Origin: Sphingomonas yabuuchiae
GTDB taxonomy: Bacteria; Pseudomonadota; Alphaproteobacteria; Sphingomonadales; Sphingomonadaceae
Reading direction: 5' to 3'
Assembly: GCF_001477495.1 (NCBI RefSeq)
Contig: NZ_LDTF01000009.1
Coordinates: 80,868 to 144,867 of the forward strand
Length of the DNA stretch: 64,000 nt
Shown: one piece after another, positions 35,304-44,286 of the stretch
How positions within the stretch are numbered: the first letter of the stretch is position 1
Layout of the letters: each line of letters opens with the position of its first letter
Made by a program: the position numbers and the translations under genes
The notes under the pieces: model-generated
Told to the model about the DNA's origin: nothing
Seen by the model: only the letters and a program-made list of their open reading frames with translations
Databases searched by the model: none

Positions 35304-35404
35304 GCCGTCCAGCGTGGGCGAAGTCGAAGGCAAAGGGAAGGCCTGGCCGATGACCGTGCCGAGAGGGCGTGGCGTGGCCTTCGACTTCGCTCAGGCGGAA
35401 CGGA
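35304..35404. repeat. palindromic intergenic repeat, family A
   Basis: Arms GCCGTCCAGCGTGGGCGAAG and CTTCGCTCAGGCGGAACGGA are imperfectly complementary around a 45-base centre. It lies between the hydrolase gene and crtI. Confidence 0.75.
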
Positions 35405-35416
35405 GAGTAGGGTGCG

Positions 35417-36892
35417 TTACTGCCGCTCCAACATCAGCGCCGCCGTGGCCTTGGCGCTGCCGACCACGCCCGGAATGCCCGCGCCCGGATGGGTGCCCGC
35501 GCCGACGAAATACAGGTTCGGGATCGAATCGTCGCGGTTGTGGACCCGGAAATAGGCGCTCTGGGTCAGGATCGGCTCCAGCGAGAAGGCCGAGCCCATA
35601 TGCGCGTTCAGGTCGGTGGCGAAGTCGGCGGGCGCATAGTGAAACTTGGTCACGATCCGCTCGTGGATATCGGGAATCAGGCGACGGCCGACCTCGTCCA
35701 GGATGCGCTTTTCCAGGATCGGCCCGACCTCGTCCCAGTCCATCGGGAACTTGCCCATGTGCGGCACCGGGGCCAGCGCATAGAAGGTCGAATGACCCTC
35801 GGGCGCGAGGCTGGGATCGGTGACGGTTGGGTGGTGGAGGTAGAGCGAGAAATCCTCCGACAGCACGCCGGTGTCGTAGATGTCGGTCAGCAGACCCTTA
35901 TAGCGCGGGCCGAACAGGATCATGTGGTGCGGGATACCCGGCCACGCGCCCTTGATACCGAAATGGACGACGAACAACGACGGCGAGTAGCGCTTGCGCT
36001 CCAGCCGGTTGACCGTCCGCCGGGCCGAGCGGTTGTCGGACAGCAGGTCGCGATAGCTGTGCATGATGTCGGCATTGGTCGCGACGGCATCGGCCTGGAT
36101 GGTCAGGCCGCTCTTCGTCACCACGCCGGTCGCGCGGTCGCCCAGCGTCTCGATTCGCGTCACCGGATCGCCCAGCCGGATGACGCCACCGATCCGCTCG
36201 AACTGCGCGACCATGCCCGCCACCAGCCGGTTGGTGCCGCCGCGCGCGAACCAGACGCCGCCATCGCGCTCCAGCTTGTGAATCAAGGCATAGATGGCGC
36301 TGGTGGTCATCGGATTGCCGCCGACGAGCAGCGTGTGGAAGGAGAGCGCCTCGCGCAGCTTCTCCGACTTCACGAACTTCGACACCATGGCATAGACCGA
36401 GTTCCATGCCTTGTATTTGGCCAGTGCGGGCGCGGCCTTGATCATCGAGGCGAAGTCGAGAAACGCGACATGGCCGAGCTTCTCATAGCCTTCGCGGTAC
36501 ACCCCCTCGGCATAGTCCAGGAACTTGCCATAGCCCTCGATATCGTCGGGGTTCAGCTTGGCGATTTCGGACCGCAGCTGGGTATCGTCGTTGCTGTAAT
36601 CGAAATTGGTGCCGTCGACCCAGTTGAGCCGGTAAAAGGGGCTTACGGGGTCGAGCTTGACGTCCTCGGACATCGACCGGCCGGTCAGCGCCCACAGTTC
36701 CTCCAGACACGCCGGATCGGTGATGACCGTGGGTCCGGCGTCGAAGGTGAAGCCGTCCCGCTCCCAATAATAGGCACGACCGCCGGGCTTGTCGCGCGCC
36801 TCGACGATCGTCGTCTGCACGCCCGCCGATTGCAGGCGGATGGCCAGCGCCAGCCCGCCGAAACCCGATCCGATGACGACCGCGCTCTTCAT
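35417..36892 (-). CDS. crtI: phytoene desaturase
   Basis: A 491-residue FAD enzyme that introduces four double bonds into phytoene to give lycopene. The N-terminal dinucleotide fold is VIGSGFGGLALAIRLQSAG followed by VEARDKPGGRAYYWERDGFTFDAGPTVIT; the C-terminal bacterial phytoene dehydrogenase signature is FVGAGTHPGAGIPGVVGSAK. Length matches CrtI (about 490). ATG 36892 overlaps the stop of crtY, so the two are translationally coupled. Confidence 0.95.
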   Translation of the reverse strand: MKSAVVIGSGFGGLALAIRLQSAGVQTTIVEARDKPGGRAYYWERDGFTFDAGPTVITDPACLEELWALTGRSMSEDVKLDPVSPFYRLNWVDGTNFDYSNDDTQLRSEIAKLNPDDIEGYGKFLDYAEGVYREGYEKLGHVAFLDFASMIKAAPALAKYKAWNSVYAMVSKFVKSEKLREALSFHTLLVGGNPMTTSAIYALIHKLERDGGVWFARGGTNRLVAGMVAQFERIGGVIRLGDPVTRIETLGDRATGVVTKSGLTIQADAVATNADIMHSYRDLLSDNRSARRTVNRLERKRYSPSLFVVHFGIKGAWPGIPHHMILFGPRYKGLLTDIYDTGVLSEDFSLYLHHPTVTDPSLAPEGHSTFYALAPVPHMGKFPMDWDEVGPILEKRILDEVGRRLIPDIHERIVTKFHYAPADFATDLNAHMGSAFSLEPILTQSAYFRVHNRDDSIPNLYFVGAGTHPGAGIPGVVGSAKATAALMLERQ

Positions 36893-38061
36893 GCCCGACC
36901 CCCGGACTGGCCTCTCAGGGCCGCGATGGCGCGCAGGATCGGCACCGGCGGCCGTCCGGTCAAAACTCTTGCCTTGTCGGCCATGGTCGATTGCCCCGCA
37001 TAGAAACGCCCGATCAGGTCGGGCGGAAGACGATAGAAACGCTCCAGAACGCGGTATCGCTCATCCGGCTCCGCAGCCTTGAACAACATCGTGTCGAGCA
37101 TCCGGTAAAAGCCGCGCGCATCCCACGCATCGCGTGCCATGCGATAGGTCGCGTCGTGCAGGTCGGCCCCGGCAAAGTCACGCCGATCGGCCAGCATCGC
37201 TGCCATGCGGATCGCATCGGGCAGCGAATAGCCGGTCGTCGGGTGGAACAGCCCGGCGCGCATTCCGGCCTTGGGCGTCCTGGCCCCGCCGCTGCGCCAA
37301 TAGCCATCGAAATCGCCGCCCATCGCGACCGGCAGCACGCCCGCCTCCTCGCGCACCACCTCTGCCCCCACCCAGTCGCGGCTGTCGGCATAGCGCTCGA
37401 TCCGCTGGACGATGGCGCGACGGTTCAACTCGGCGGAGGTGGAATAATAGGTGTCCTCGACGAAGATCCGGTCCTCGGCGAAGGGCAGGGTGTAGACGAA
37501 GCGATAGCCGTCCAGCTGCTTGACGGTGGCGTCCATCACGACCGGCCGCTCGACGCCGTGCGGCCGGGTAAGCTTCAACTCCTGCCCGACGAACTTCTGC
37601 CAGCCGCAGGACAGCGCGGACAGGTCGCCAGCACCCCGCGCGTCGATCACGCCCGTCGCCTCCACCCGGTCGCCATCGGCGAAGACGGCGGCGGTGGCCG
37701 ACACCGCCAGCACCTTGCGCCCCAGCACCAGCGCGTGCGGCGGCAGGACCCGGCGCACCTCGGCGTCGAGGCGGTGGCTTTCGATCGAATAATAGGTCTG
37801 GTTCAGGGTGCGTGAATGCGCCGGAAAGGCGACGTCATAGCTGCGCCAGCCGTGCGCGACGAGGCGCTCGACGATCCAGCGGTCGCGCTTGGCCACGTCG
37901 CTGCCGAAAAAGGACCAGAGGTGGTTGCCGCCGATCGTCTCGCCCGCGTCGACCAATCGGACGTCGAGCGAAGGGTGGCGGGCTTTCAGCGCGAGCGCGA
38001 TCAGCCCACCGGCCAGGCCTGCGCCAATGATCGCGACATCGCAGGAGATTTTGGCAGCCAT
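36889..38061 (-). CDS. crtY: lycopene beta-cyclase
   Basis: A 390-residue CrtY-type FAD/NAD-fold enzyme that cyclises lycopene to beta-carotene. The N-terminus has CDVAIIGAGLAGGLIALAL; NHLWSFFGSDV, ALSCGWQKFVGQELKL, RFVYTLPFAEDRIFVEDTYYS and GLFHPTTGYSLPDAIRMA are hallmark CrtY stretches. ATG 38061 is taken as start because the fold begins there; the frame is open 10 codons further. It is upstream of crtI in the same operon. Confidence 0.94.
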   Translation of the reverse strand: MAAKISCDVAIIGAGLAGGLIALALKARHPSLDVRLVDAGETIGGNHLWSFFGSDVAKRDRWIVERLVAHGWRSYDVAFPAHSRTLNQTYYSIESHRLDAEVRRVLPPHALVLGRKVLAVSATAAVFADGDRVEATGVIDARGAGDLSALSCGWQKFVGQELKLTRPHGVERPVVMDATVKQLDGYRFVYTLPFAEDRIFVEDTYYSTSAELNRRAIVQRIERYADSRDWVGAEVVREEAGVLPVAMGGDFDGYWRSGGARTPKAGMRAGLFHPTTGYSLPDAIRMAAMLADRRDFAGADLHDATYRMARDAWDARGFYRMLDTMLFKAAEPDERYRVLERFYRLPPDLIGRFYAGQSTMADKARVLTGRPPVPILRAIAALRGQSGGRA

Positions 38062-38109
38062 CGCGCTACCGCTACCGGAAAGCGGGGCCAAGGCAAAGGG
38101 TCGGTGCCA

Positions 38110-39135
38110 TTACAGAAGGACGGCCGTGTCGGGCGCGTCGCCGGTCGCAAAGCCGCCGGTGATCTTCCACGCCGCCAGATCGATGATGGCGATCCGGTTA
38201 TTCTCGAGTGCCGCGTACAGGATCGACCCGCCGGCGGGCAGGTTCAGACCCGGCGCGGCGGCAGGCAGCGGCAGCCGCGCTTCCTCGGCCAGCGTGGCGG
38301 GCGAATGGCGGGTCAGGCTCTTGTCGGCGGTGTTCGACACGATCAACCGGCCGTCGCTCGCCACGATCACCCGCACCGCCTCGCCGCGCAGGGTAGTGCG
38401 CGCGCGCGGACGCAGCGTCACCGCGTCGAGGGCGTGGAGCACGCCCGCCGGGCGGTCGATCACATAGAGCGTCCGCTCATCGGGGCTGAGCGCCAGCCCC
38501 TCGGGTGCCTGGCCGATATGCTGCTTGACGGGCGCGAAGCTGGCATCGTCGGGATCGACCATGATGACGGTGCCGCTCATCGTGTCGGCGACATAGGCGC
38601 GGGTGCCATCGGCCTTCACCACGAAATAATGGCTGCGCGCGCCGCCGACCGGGATCATCCGGTCTGGGCTGTCGGCGGTGGCGGGCGTGTCGAAGCGGGC
38701 GAGCAGGCTGTCGGTCTCGGACAGGGCATAGAGACGCCCCTTGGCGTCCATCCGCATCCCGTGCCAGCGGCGGTGCGGCGACAGGTCGATGGTGCGCGCG
38801 AGCTTGCGCGCCTCCAGATCGATCACCCAGATCTGGTGCCCGCCCTCGCCGCCGAACTGCCAGCCCTTCACGCCGTACCCGCCGACATAGGCGAAGCGGC
38901 CGTCCGCATCGGCGACCATCTCGTGCGGCTGCGGGCCCAGCGGAACCTGGCCCAGCCGCTCGCCGCCCGGCACGCGGTAGAAGACGACGCCGCCCGTGCC
39001 CTTTTCGACGACCGCCAGCACGCCGCGCTTCAGGGGCGCCGCCTGTGCCCGGCGCGCCCAGGCGAGGGGCAGGGCGGAGGCCACGCCCAGAATGGCCAGG
39101 CTCCACAGGCCCTGACGGCGATCGATCGGCGGCAT
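38110..39135 (-). CDS. exported YncE-like beta-propeller protein
   Basis: 341 residues with a signal sequence (SLAILGVASALPLAWA) and then repeated blades such as FAYVGGYGVKGW, IWVIDLEARKLARTI, AYVADTMSGTVIMVD, LYVIDRPAGVLHALD and ILYAALENNRIAIIDL, the pattern of YncE/cytochrome cd1-type propellers. It may bind a ligand or DNA in the periplasm, as YncE does, but no active residues are evident. It is 48 bases upstream of crtY on the same strand and may be co-transcribed with the carotenoid genes. Confidence 0.78.
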   Translation of the reverse strand: MPPIDRRQGLWSLAILGVASALPLAWARRAQAAPLKRGVLAVVEKGTGGVVFYRVPGGERLGQVPLGPQPHEMVADADGRFAYVGGYGVKGWQFGGEGGHQIWVIDLEARKLARTIDLSPHRRWHGMRMDAKGRLYALSETDSLLARFDTPATADSPDRMIPVGGARSHYFVVKADGTRAYVADTMSGTVIMVDPDDASFAPVKQHIGQAPEGLALSPDERTLYVIDRPAGVLHALDAVTLRPRARTTLRGEAVRVIVASDGRLIVSNTADKSLTRHSPATLAEEARLPLPAAAPGLNLPAGGSILYAALENNRIAIIDLAAWKITGGFATGDAPDTAVLL

Positions 39136-39291
39136 GGGGCGGCTCCTGAACAAGGGGGGACGACAGCCAGACGTGGCGCGGGGCCGTATGTTCCGCCGCC
39201 CGGCGGAGCCGATGCGAAACTGATGCGTCTTTTCGGCAAAGTCGGTCCGCCACCGGTTGCGGTGAAACGGCCCATTGAATAGGTGAACCGC

Positions 39292-39723
39292 ATGATCCGC
39301 TCCATCAACGAAAGCGTCGCCGTCGCTCCCCAGATCCGGCCCGAGGACATCGCCGCGATCAAGGCGGCGGGCTATGCCGCCATCGTCAACAACCGTCCCG
39401 ATGGCGAGGAGCCGGGCCAGCCGACCGGCGATTCGATTCGCGCCGCCGCCGAGGATCAGGGGCTGGCCTATACCGCCATTCCCGTGACGCCCGGCGGGTT
39501 CAGCCACGAGATGGTCGACCAGATGACCCAGGCGCTGATCGAGGCCAAGGGGCCGGTGCTGGCCTATTGCCGGTCGGGCACGCGCAGCTGCAATTTGTGG
39601 GCGCTGGCGGCGGCCAAAGCCGGGCGCAACCCGACGCTAATCGTGATGCAGGCCGAGGGGGCGGGCTACGACCTGTCCGGCCTGCGCCCGACGCTGGACG
39701 CGCTGGCAGGCAACGCCGGATGA
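39292..39723 (+). CDS. TIGR01244 family (DUF442) phosphatase-fold protein
   Basis: About 143 residues; GTG 39283 three codons upstream is a possible alternative start. MIRSINESVAVAPQIRPEDIAAI and YAAIVNNRPDGEEPGQPT match the phosphatase-like domain known from beta-lactamase-hydrolase-like proteins, and the active-site loop AYCRSGTRSCNLW has the CxxGxR cysteine. In relatives it is linked to sulfide or persulfide chemistry. The stop overlaps the ATG of the next gene (ATGA). Confidence 0.85.
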   Translation: MIRSINESVAVAPQIRPEDIAAIKAAGYAAIVNNRPDGEEPGQPTGDSIRAAAEDQGLAYTAIPVTPGGFSHEMVDQMTQALIEAKGPVLAYCRSGTRSCNLWALAAAKAGRNPTLIVMQAEGAGYDLSGLRPTLDALAGNAG

Positions 39724-40124
39724 TCCTGCCGCTCGTCGGCACGGTGACGACCGGGGCGCTGGCCGGGCTGGGCGTCGGCATGGCGCTGGGCGGGGCGGGT
39801 ATCGCCTGGCTCTGCACGCGTCGTCGCGACCGCCGGATCGGCTCGCCAGAGGATGTCGCGGCGGCGGCCGAGGCGGCACTGGCGGGTTTCACCGTGGCGG
39901 GGGCCGTGGTCGGTGCCGATGGCCAGGGCGCGCTGGTGGTGGCGACCGATGGCCGGGTCGCGGCGCTGAAGCGGCAGGGCCGCCGGGTCGCGGTACGCGA
40001 AATCCCCTGGACGCGGGTGCGCTCGACCGCCGAGGGCATCGTCGCGGAGGTCGAGGGGCGTTTCGGCCCGGTGATGCTGGCCGGGGTGGACGTGCTCGAC
40101 ATCCGGCGGCTGGCGCCGCGTTGA
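39720..40124 (+). CDS. hypothetical membrane-anchored protein
   Basis: 134 residues. An N-terminal hydrophobic segment (VGTVTTGALAGLGVGMALGGAGIAWL, shortened here: residues about 5-29) is followed by an Arg-rich turn and a soluble domain rich in Val and Gly with no recognised motif. The cytoplasmic domain ends in VDVLDIRRLAPR. It is translationally coupled to the DUF442 gene. No family was recognised. Confidence 0.6.
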   Translation: MILPLVGTVTTGALAGLGVGMALGGAGIAWLCTRRRDRRIGSPEDVAAAAEAALAGFTVAGAVVGADGQGALVVATDGRVAALKRQGRRVAVREIPWTRVRSTAEGIVAEVEGRFGPVMLAGVDVLDIRRLAPR

Positions 40125-40136
40125 GGGCGGGGGCTG

Positions 40137-40209
40137 GCCCCTCCACCACCCGGCTGCGCCGGGCGGTCCCCCTCCCCAAGCAAAGCTTGGGGAGGATGGT
40201 GGAGGGGCA
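40137..40209. repeat. palindromic repeat related to family B
   Basis: CCCCTCCACCACC...CTCCCCAAGC is mirrored by GCTTGGGGAGGATGGTGGAGGGG. The centre CCAAGCAAAGCTTGG is a perfect small palindrome. It is a shorter variant of the family B element, placed just before the TauE/SafE gene. Confidence 0.75.
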
Positions 40210-40218
40210 ATTCCCCGC

Positions 40219-40977
40219 ATGATCGACTGGACCTTCCTCGCGCTTGCTGCCGCCGGAGGCATTATCGGGGGCGCGATGAATGCGCTGGCGGGGGGTGGTA
40301 GCTTCTCGACCATGCCGACGCTGATCGCGCTCGGCCTGCCCTCGACCATCGCCAATGCCACCTCCAACGTCGCGCTGCAGCCTGCCGCCATGGCGAGCGT
40401 CTGGGCCTATCGCCACGGGCTGGAGCCGGTGATGGGCGTGTCGATGCGGCGGATGGCGGCGCTGACCTTCGTCTTCGCGCTGCTGGGCAGCATCCTGTTG
40501 TTCCTGACGCCGCCGCGCGCCTTCGACCTGATCGTGCCCTGGCTGCTGCTGACCGCGACGATCGCCATCGCGGGCGGGCGGCATGCCTCGGAATGGCTGG
40601 CGCGGATCGCCCGGCCGGGGCCGCGCGCGCTGATGGGGGCGCAGGCGGTGCTGGGCATCTATGGCGGTTATTTCGGCGGCGGCATCGGCATGATGGTGAC
40701 CGCCGCCTGGGGGCTGCTCTCGGGACGCAATCCGGCGCAGTTGGCCGCGCCGCGCACGCTGATGCTGGCGACCGCCAATGCGGCGGCGACCATGGTCTTC
40801 GTGGCGACGGGCATGGTGGCCTGGGCGCAGTGCCTGCCGATGCTGGCGGGCGGTATCGTCGGCGGGTGGAGCGGCGCGCTGATCGGGCGCAGGCTGCCTG
40901 CCGGACTCATCCGTGGCTGGACGCTGTTGCTGACCACGGTGACGACGGCGGTGTTCTTCTATCGCGGCTATGCCTGA
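40219..40977 (+). CDS. TauE/SafE family permease
   Basis: A 252-residue inner-membrane protein with about eight hydrophobic segments. Family features are the paired glycine-rich motifs GGIIGGAMNALAGGGSFSTMPTL and VLGIYGGYFGGGIGMMV, each followed by an amphipathic stretch. Members export sulfite, sulfoacetate or other small organic anions; the substrate here is unknown. ATG 40219 follows closely on the repeat. Its 3' end overlaps the convergent gene by 10 bases. Confidence 0.9.
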   Translation: MIDWTFLALAAAGGIIGGAMNALAGGGSFSTMPTLIALGLPSTIANATSNVALQPAAMASVWAYRHGLEPVMGVSMRRMAALTFVFALLGSILLFLTPPRAFDLIVPWLLLTATIAIAGGRHASEWLARIARPGPRALMGAQAVLGIYGGYFGGGIGMMVTAAWGLLSGRNPAQLAAPRTLMLATANAAATMVFVATGMVAWAQCLPMLAGGIVGGWSGALIGRRLPAGLIRGWTLLLTTVTTAVFFYRGYA

Positions 40978-41411
40978 CGGGGGATGGCCATCGGGGGCAG
41001 CGCCTCCGCTTCCAACTCCGCCGCCAGCGCCCGGATCGCGAATTCCTCGTTACGCAGCCATGCCGCCACCTCGGCACGCAGTTCGGGAATGACACGGCGA
41101 TATCTGTCCCAGTCATCGACGATCGCCTCGATCGGCCAGTGTGAGATGAATTGCGATATGCGCTGACGATAGACCGGCATGTCCGCCTGCAACGCCAGCC
41201 AAGCCGCGCCGCCGGGTGTGTGCGCCAGCCGTTCGGCCAGGGGATGGACCACGGCGGCCAGCCAGCTCGCACGCTGGCGGCTGGCCTGGGAAATACGCCA
41301 GCGGGCTCCGCTGACGGCGACAGGATCGGGGGTGGGCGCTTGGCACACAATCCGGTGTTCGTTCATGAAGCGCGCCAATGCGTCGCGCCATTCGAGCCAT
41401 TCGTGCAACAT
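40968..41411 (-). CDS. hypothetical all-helical protein (paralogue of 42330-42797)
   Basis: 147 residues from ATG 41411 (an in-frame ATG six codons earlier is also possible). It is rich in Trp, His, Arg and Glu and appears to be a helical bundle, with the pattern LHEWLEWRDALARFMNEH, RWRISQASRQR, PVYRQRISQFISHWPIE and NEEFAIRALAAELEAE. The gene at 42330 shows the same pattern throughout. Function is unknown; a hemerythrin-like or signalling bundle is only a guess. Confidence 0.65.
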   Translation of the reverse strand: MLHEWLEWRDALARFMNEHRIVCQAPTPDPVAVSGARWRISQASRQRASWLAAVVHPLAERLAHTPGGAAWLALQADMPVYRQRISQFISHWPIEAIVDDWDRYRRVIPELRAEVAAWLRNEEFAIRALAAELEAEALPPMAIPRQA

Positions 41412-41709
41412 GGAGTGGGCCTTCGACATCGTCGGGATCGTATTCGTCAGCTTGCTTTCCGCCGCCCCGCCCCGGCGACCTGTGTGCGATCCAGGATATG
41501 ATAGCGGGATCGGCCCCCCGACCTTCCCGCGTCGTCGTCACGCCTTCAGCGGCTGATACCCCCGCGACGGCGATAGGGATTGTCATGTTATCGGGTCATC
41601 AAATGCCTCCTGATCGGGGGCATTCTGTCACATTAATCCAAATCAAACTTTAATATGTCGCGCGGCGTGGGGCCGGGCCGGGATGTCGCCACTCCGACCC
41701 GGCGGAGGA

Positions 41710-42243
41710 TCACTTCGCGCCGTCGCAGGCGCCGATGCGGCGGCCCTCGGTATGGACCTTTTGCGACATCGGATGCGCGCCGGTCATTTCCATATCCTGA
41801 TCGGTGGTGAAGCTGGTCGCGGTGAAGCTGCCCTTCGTCTTGCTGTGCATGGTCATGTCGCCGGGCATCTTGCAGGTCAGTTCGCTCTCGACCTTGCCGC
41901 CCTCGAAGGTCGAGCTTTTGACGGTGCAGTCCGATTGCGCCTGCATCAGCAACTCGGCGGGGCCCTTCGCCGCCTGTTCGGCGGTCAGGCAGATGCTGTT
42001 GGTCTGGGCGGGCGGGGTCGAGCCGACGCCCTTGGGCATGTTCGCCATCTTCAGATCGCTGACCTGGGTCTTCACCTCCCATTTGCCGGGCTCCAGCCTG
42101 GCGACGGCCGATCCGGCTCCGGTCTGGGTTTGCGTCACCTCGCCGGTCGCGGCGTTGCTGGTCACGGTGGTCGAGCCGGTCTTCTGGTCGCACGCGGCCA
42201 GCGGCAAGGCGCCGATCAGGATCAGCGGGACGAACAATTTCAT
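41710..42243 (-). CDS. DUF3617 lipoprotein
   Basis: 177 residues with a lipoprotein signal (LFVPLILIGALPLAACD) and the DUF3617 domain: ARLEPGKWEVKTQVSDLKM, a NSICLTAEQAAKG cysteine, DCTVKSSTFEGGKVE, and the terminal RIGACDG. The conserved cysteines may form disulfides. Function is unknown; the family is common in sphingomonads. The start is ATG 42243. It lies between two paralogous helical-protein genes. Confidence 0.85.
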   Translation of the reverse strand: MKLFVPLILIGALPLAACDQKTGSTTVTSNAATGEVTQTQTGAGSAVARLEPGKWEVKTQVSDLKMANMPKGVGSTPPAQTNSICLTAEQAAKGPAELLMQAQSDCTVKSSTFEGGKVESELTCKMPGDMTMHSKTKGSFTATSFTTDQDMEMTGAHPMSQKVHTEGRRIGACDGAK

Positions 42244-42329
42244 GAAAACCCTCCTGTGCTGCGGGCGGATATCGGCCATGACCGTTCCGCCGGTGCCGTA
42301 CCAACACATGGATGGGTTTCGGGTTGCCG

Positions 42330-42797
42330 TCAGAAGGCGGTCGCGGCCGCCGCCATCCGATCCGCCGATAAGGGGAATACGCCCGCAGACAGCCATTCGA
42401 CTTCGGTCAGCAACAGGCGCAGATGGCGTTCCTCCGCAAACAGCCGCTTGTCGACATCGCGACGATAGGCAAGGGACGCGCTCGCATAGCCGATGGTGTC
42501 GGCCGCGACCGCCTCCATCGACCAGCGAGCGATAAAGGCCGACAGGATCTGGCCATAGATCGGCGCGTCATCCCGCAGCGCCAGCAGCCCGGCGGCCGCC
42601 TTCACGTGGCCATGGGCTTCGGCAAAAGGAAAAATGGTGTCCGCCAGAAAGGCCAGGCGCTTCCGGCTGACATGCGCGACCTGCCATCGGACGTGGCGCA
42701 GGGCCTGGTAATCGATCGGCGTGGCGTCGCACAGGTTGCGATGGGCATCCAGCAGGCGCGTCAACGCGGCGTGATGATCCCGAAGCTCGGTCAGCAT
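42330..42797 (-). CDS. hypothetical all-helical protein (paralogue of 40968-41411)
   Basis: 155 residues from ATG 42797. The layout mirrors that of the protein at 40968: LTELRDHHAALTRLLDAHRNLC, RHVRWQVAHVSRKRLAF, DAPIYGQILSAFIARWSMEAV and AEERHLRLLLTEVEWL. Both contain a conserved Ser-Arg, a Tyr-x-Gln and a Trp in the same order. No family was recognised. A gap of 86 bases separates it from the DUF3617 gene on the same strand. Confidence 0.65.
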   Translation of the reverse strand: MLTELRDHHAALTRLLDAHRNLCDATPIDYQALRHVRWQVAHVSRKRLAFLADTIFPFAEAHGHVKAAAGLLALRDDAPIYGQILSAFIARWSMEAVAADTIGYASASLAYRRDVDKRLFAEERHLRLLLTEVEWLSAGVFPLSADRMAAAATAF

Positions 42798-42899
42798 GGT
42801 GGGCCTTCTCAAAACATCGGCCAGCCTATCGCGTCAGAGGGTTACAAAGCCGTATACGATCACAGAAATGCTATGCGGCGGCCCGTTTCATCAGTCGGA

Positions 42900-43523
42900 T
42901 CAGGAATCGGGGCGCCGCATCTCGAAGCGGGCCGCTTCCGTCACCTCGAAATAGTCGACCGGCCCGCCGCCGCGCAGGATCGGGCGCGCGCGCGCGGTCT
43001 GGTAGATGCCGTTCTCGATCAGGTCGGCGGCGATATGGATGCCCACCGCCTCGCCGATGACCAGCCACTGGTCCAGTTCGCGCCCCTCCTTGGTCTCCAG
43101 CCGGATCAACTGGGTCAGACGGCATTCGAACGATACCGGGCTCTCCGCCACGCGCGGGGCGTCGACCAGCTGTCCGTCCCGCGCCGTCACCCCCGACAGG
43201 GCGAACTCGTCCACCTCGGCGGGCACGGCCGCCGCACTGGCGTTCATCGCCTGCGCCAGCGTCATGGTGGCGAGGTTCCAGGTGAAGACCTTGGTCTCGG
43301 CGATGTTGGCGACCGAGTCCTTCCAACCCTGCGACGAAAAGCCGATCAGCGGCGGACGGTAGTTGAAGACGTTGAAAAAGCTGTAGGGTGCTAGATTGTT
43401 GACGCCTGCGCTCGACCGGCTGCCGATCCAGCCGATCGGGCGTGGCGCGACGATCGCGTTCAAGGGATCATGCGCCAGCCCATGACCGTTGACGGGTTCG
43501 TAGAAATGCCAGTTGTCGATCAT
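42900..43523 (-). CDS. flavin reductase family protein
   Basis: 207 residues of the flavoredoxin/flavin-reductase-like split-barrel fold. The N-terminal NAIVAPRPIGWIGSRSSAGVNNLAPYSFFN is the FMN-binding signature, followed by PPLIGFSS and the substrate-side FECRLTQLIRL. It likely reduces FMN for a partner oxygenase, which is not seen nearby. Its start is only 25 bases from the divergent cytochrome b561 gene. Confidence 0.88.
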   Translation of the reverse strand: MIDNWHFYEPVNGHGLAHDPLNAIVAPRPIGWIGSRSSAGVNNLAPYSFFNVFNYRPPLIGFSSQGWKDSVANIAETKVFTWNLATMTLAQAMNASAAAVPAEVDEFALSGVTARDGQLVDAPRVAESPVSFECRLTQLIRLETKEGRELDQWLVIGEAVGIHIAADLIENGIYQTARARPILRGGGPVDYFEVTEAARFEMRRPDS

Positions 43524-43548
43524 GGATGGTCACCGAAAGGGAGTGTGG

Positions 43549-44286
43549 ATGGAAACCGGAACGCCGACCGAGCCGGAAAGAGCCGGAACCGTCATCGCCG
43601 GAACCGTCATTCGTCGCCACAATTGGGTGACGCGCATCTGGCACTGGGTCAATGCGATCGCGGTGCTGATCCTGCTGGGATCGGGGCTGGGCATCTCCAA
43701 CGCGCATCCCCGGCTCTATTGGGGACGGTACGGTGCGAATTTCGATTCCGCCTGGGCGAGCCTGCCATACTTCCCGGCGTGGCTGACCATTCCGGCCCGC
43801 TATAATCTGGCGATCTCGCGGCGCTGGCATCTGTTCTTCGCGCTGGTGCTGGGGTTCGGGCTGCTTGCCTATATGATCGGCGGCCTGGTCACGCGGCATT
43901 TCCAGCGCGACCTGCGTATCCGGGGGCGCGAATTGCGGCCCGCCGCCATCTGGGCCGATTTTCGGCGGCATCTGGCGTTCCGCTTTCACGACGAGCGCGA
44001 TCCGCGCGCCTATAACCTGTTCCAGAAGCTGAGCTATGCGGGCGTGCTGTTCATCGCCTTGCCGCTCGCCATCCTGACCGGCATCGCGCTGTCGCCGGGC
44101 ATGAACGCGGCCTGGCCCTGGGTGTTGGACGTGCTGGGCGGGCGGCAATCGGCGCGCTCGATCCATTTTATCACGGCAACGCTGCTGGCGCTGTTCCTGA
44201 TCGTCCATCTGGTGCTGGTCATCCTGGCCGGGCCGCTCAACGAACTCCGCTCGATGATTACCGGCCGTTGGAGGGTTCCCGAATGA
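43549..44286 (+). CDS. cytochrome b561-type membrane subunit
   Basis: A 245-residue di-haem membrane protein with four or five helices. His ligands are seen in VTRIWHWVNAIAVLILLG, SRRWHLFFALVLGFGLL, RSIHFITATLLALFLIVHLVLVI. It should pass electrons between the quinone pool and the molybdopterin subunit encoded next. ATG 43549 has AGGGAG five bases upstream and is preferred to ATG 43522. The stop overlaps the next start (ATGA), typical of a YedZ/YedY-like pair. Confidence 0.88.
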   Translation: METGTPTEPERAGTVIAGTVIRRHNWVTRIWHWVNAIAVLILLGSGLGISNAHPRLYWGRYGANFDSAWASLPYFPAWLTIPARYNLAISRRWHLFFALVLGFGLLAYMIGGLVTRHFQRDLRIRGRELRPAAIWADFRRHLAFRFHDERDPRAYNLFQKLSYAGVLFIALPLAILTGIALSPGMNAAWPWVLDVLGGRQSARSIHFITATLLALFLIVHLVLVILAGPLNELRSMITGRWRVPE

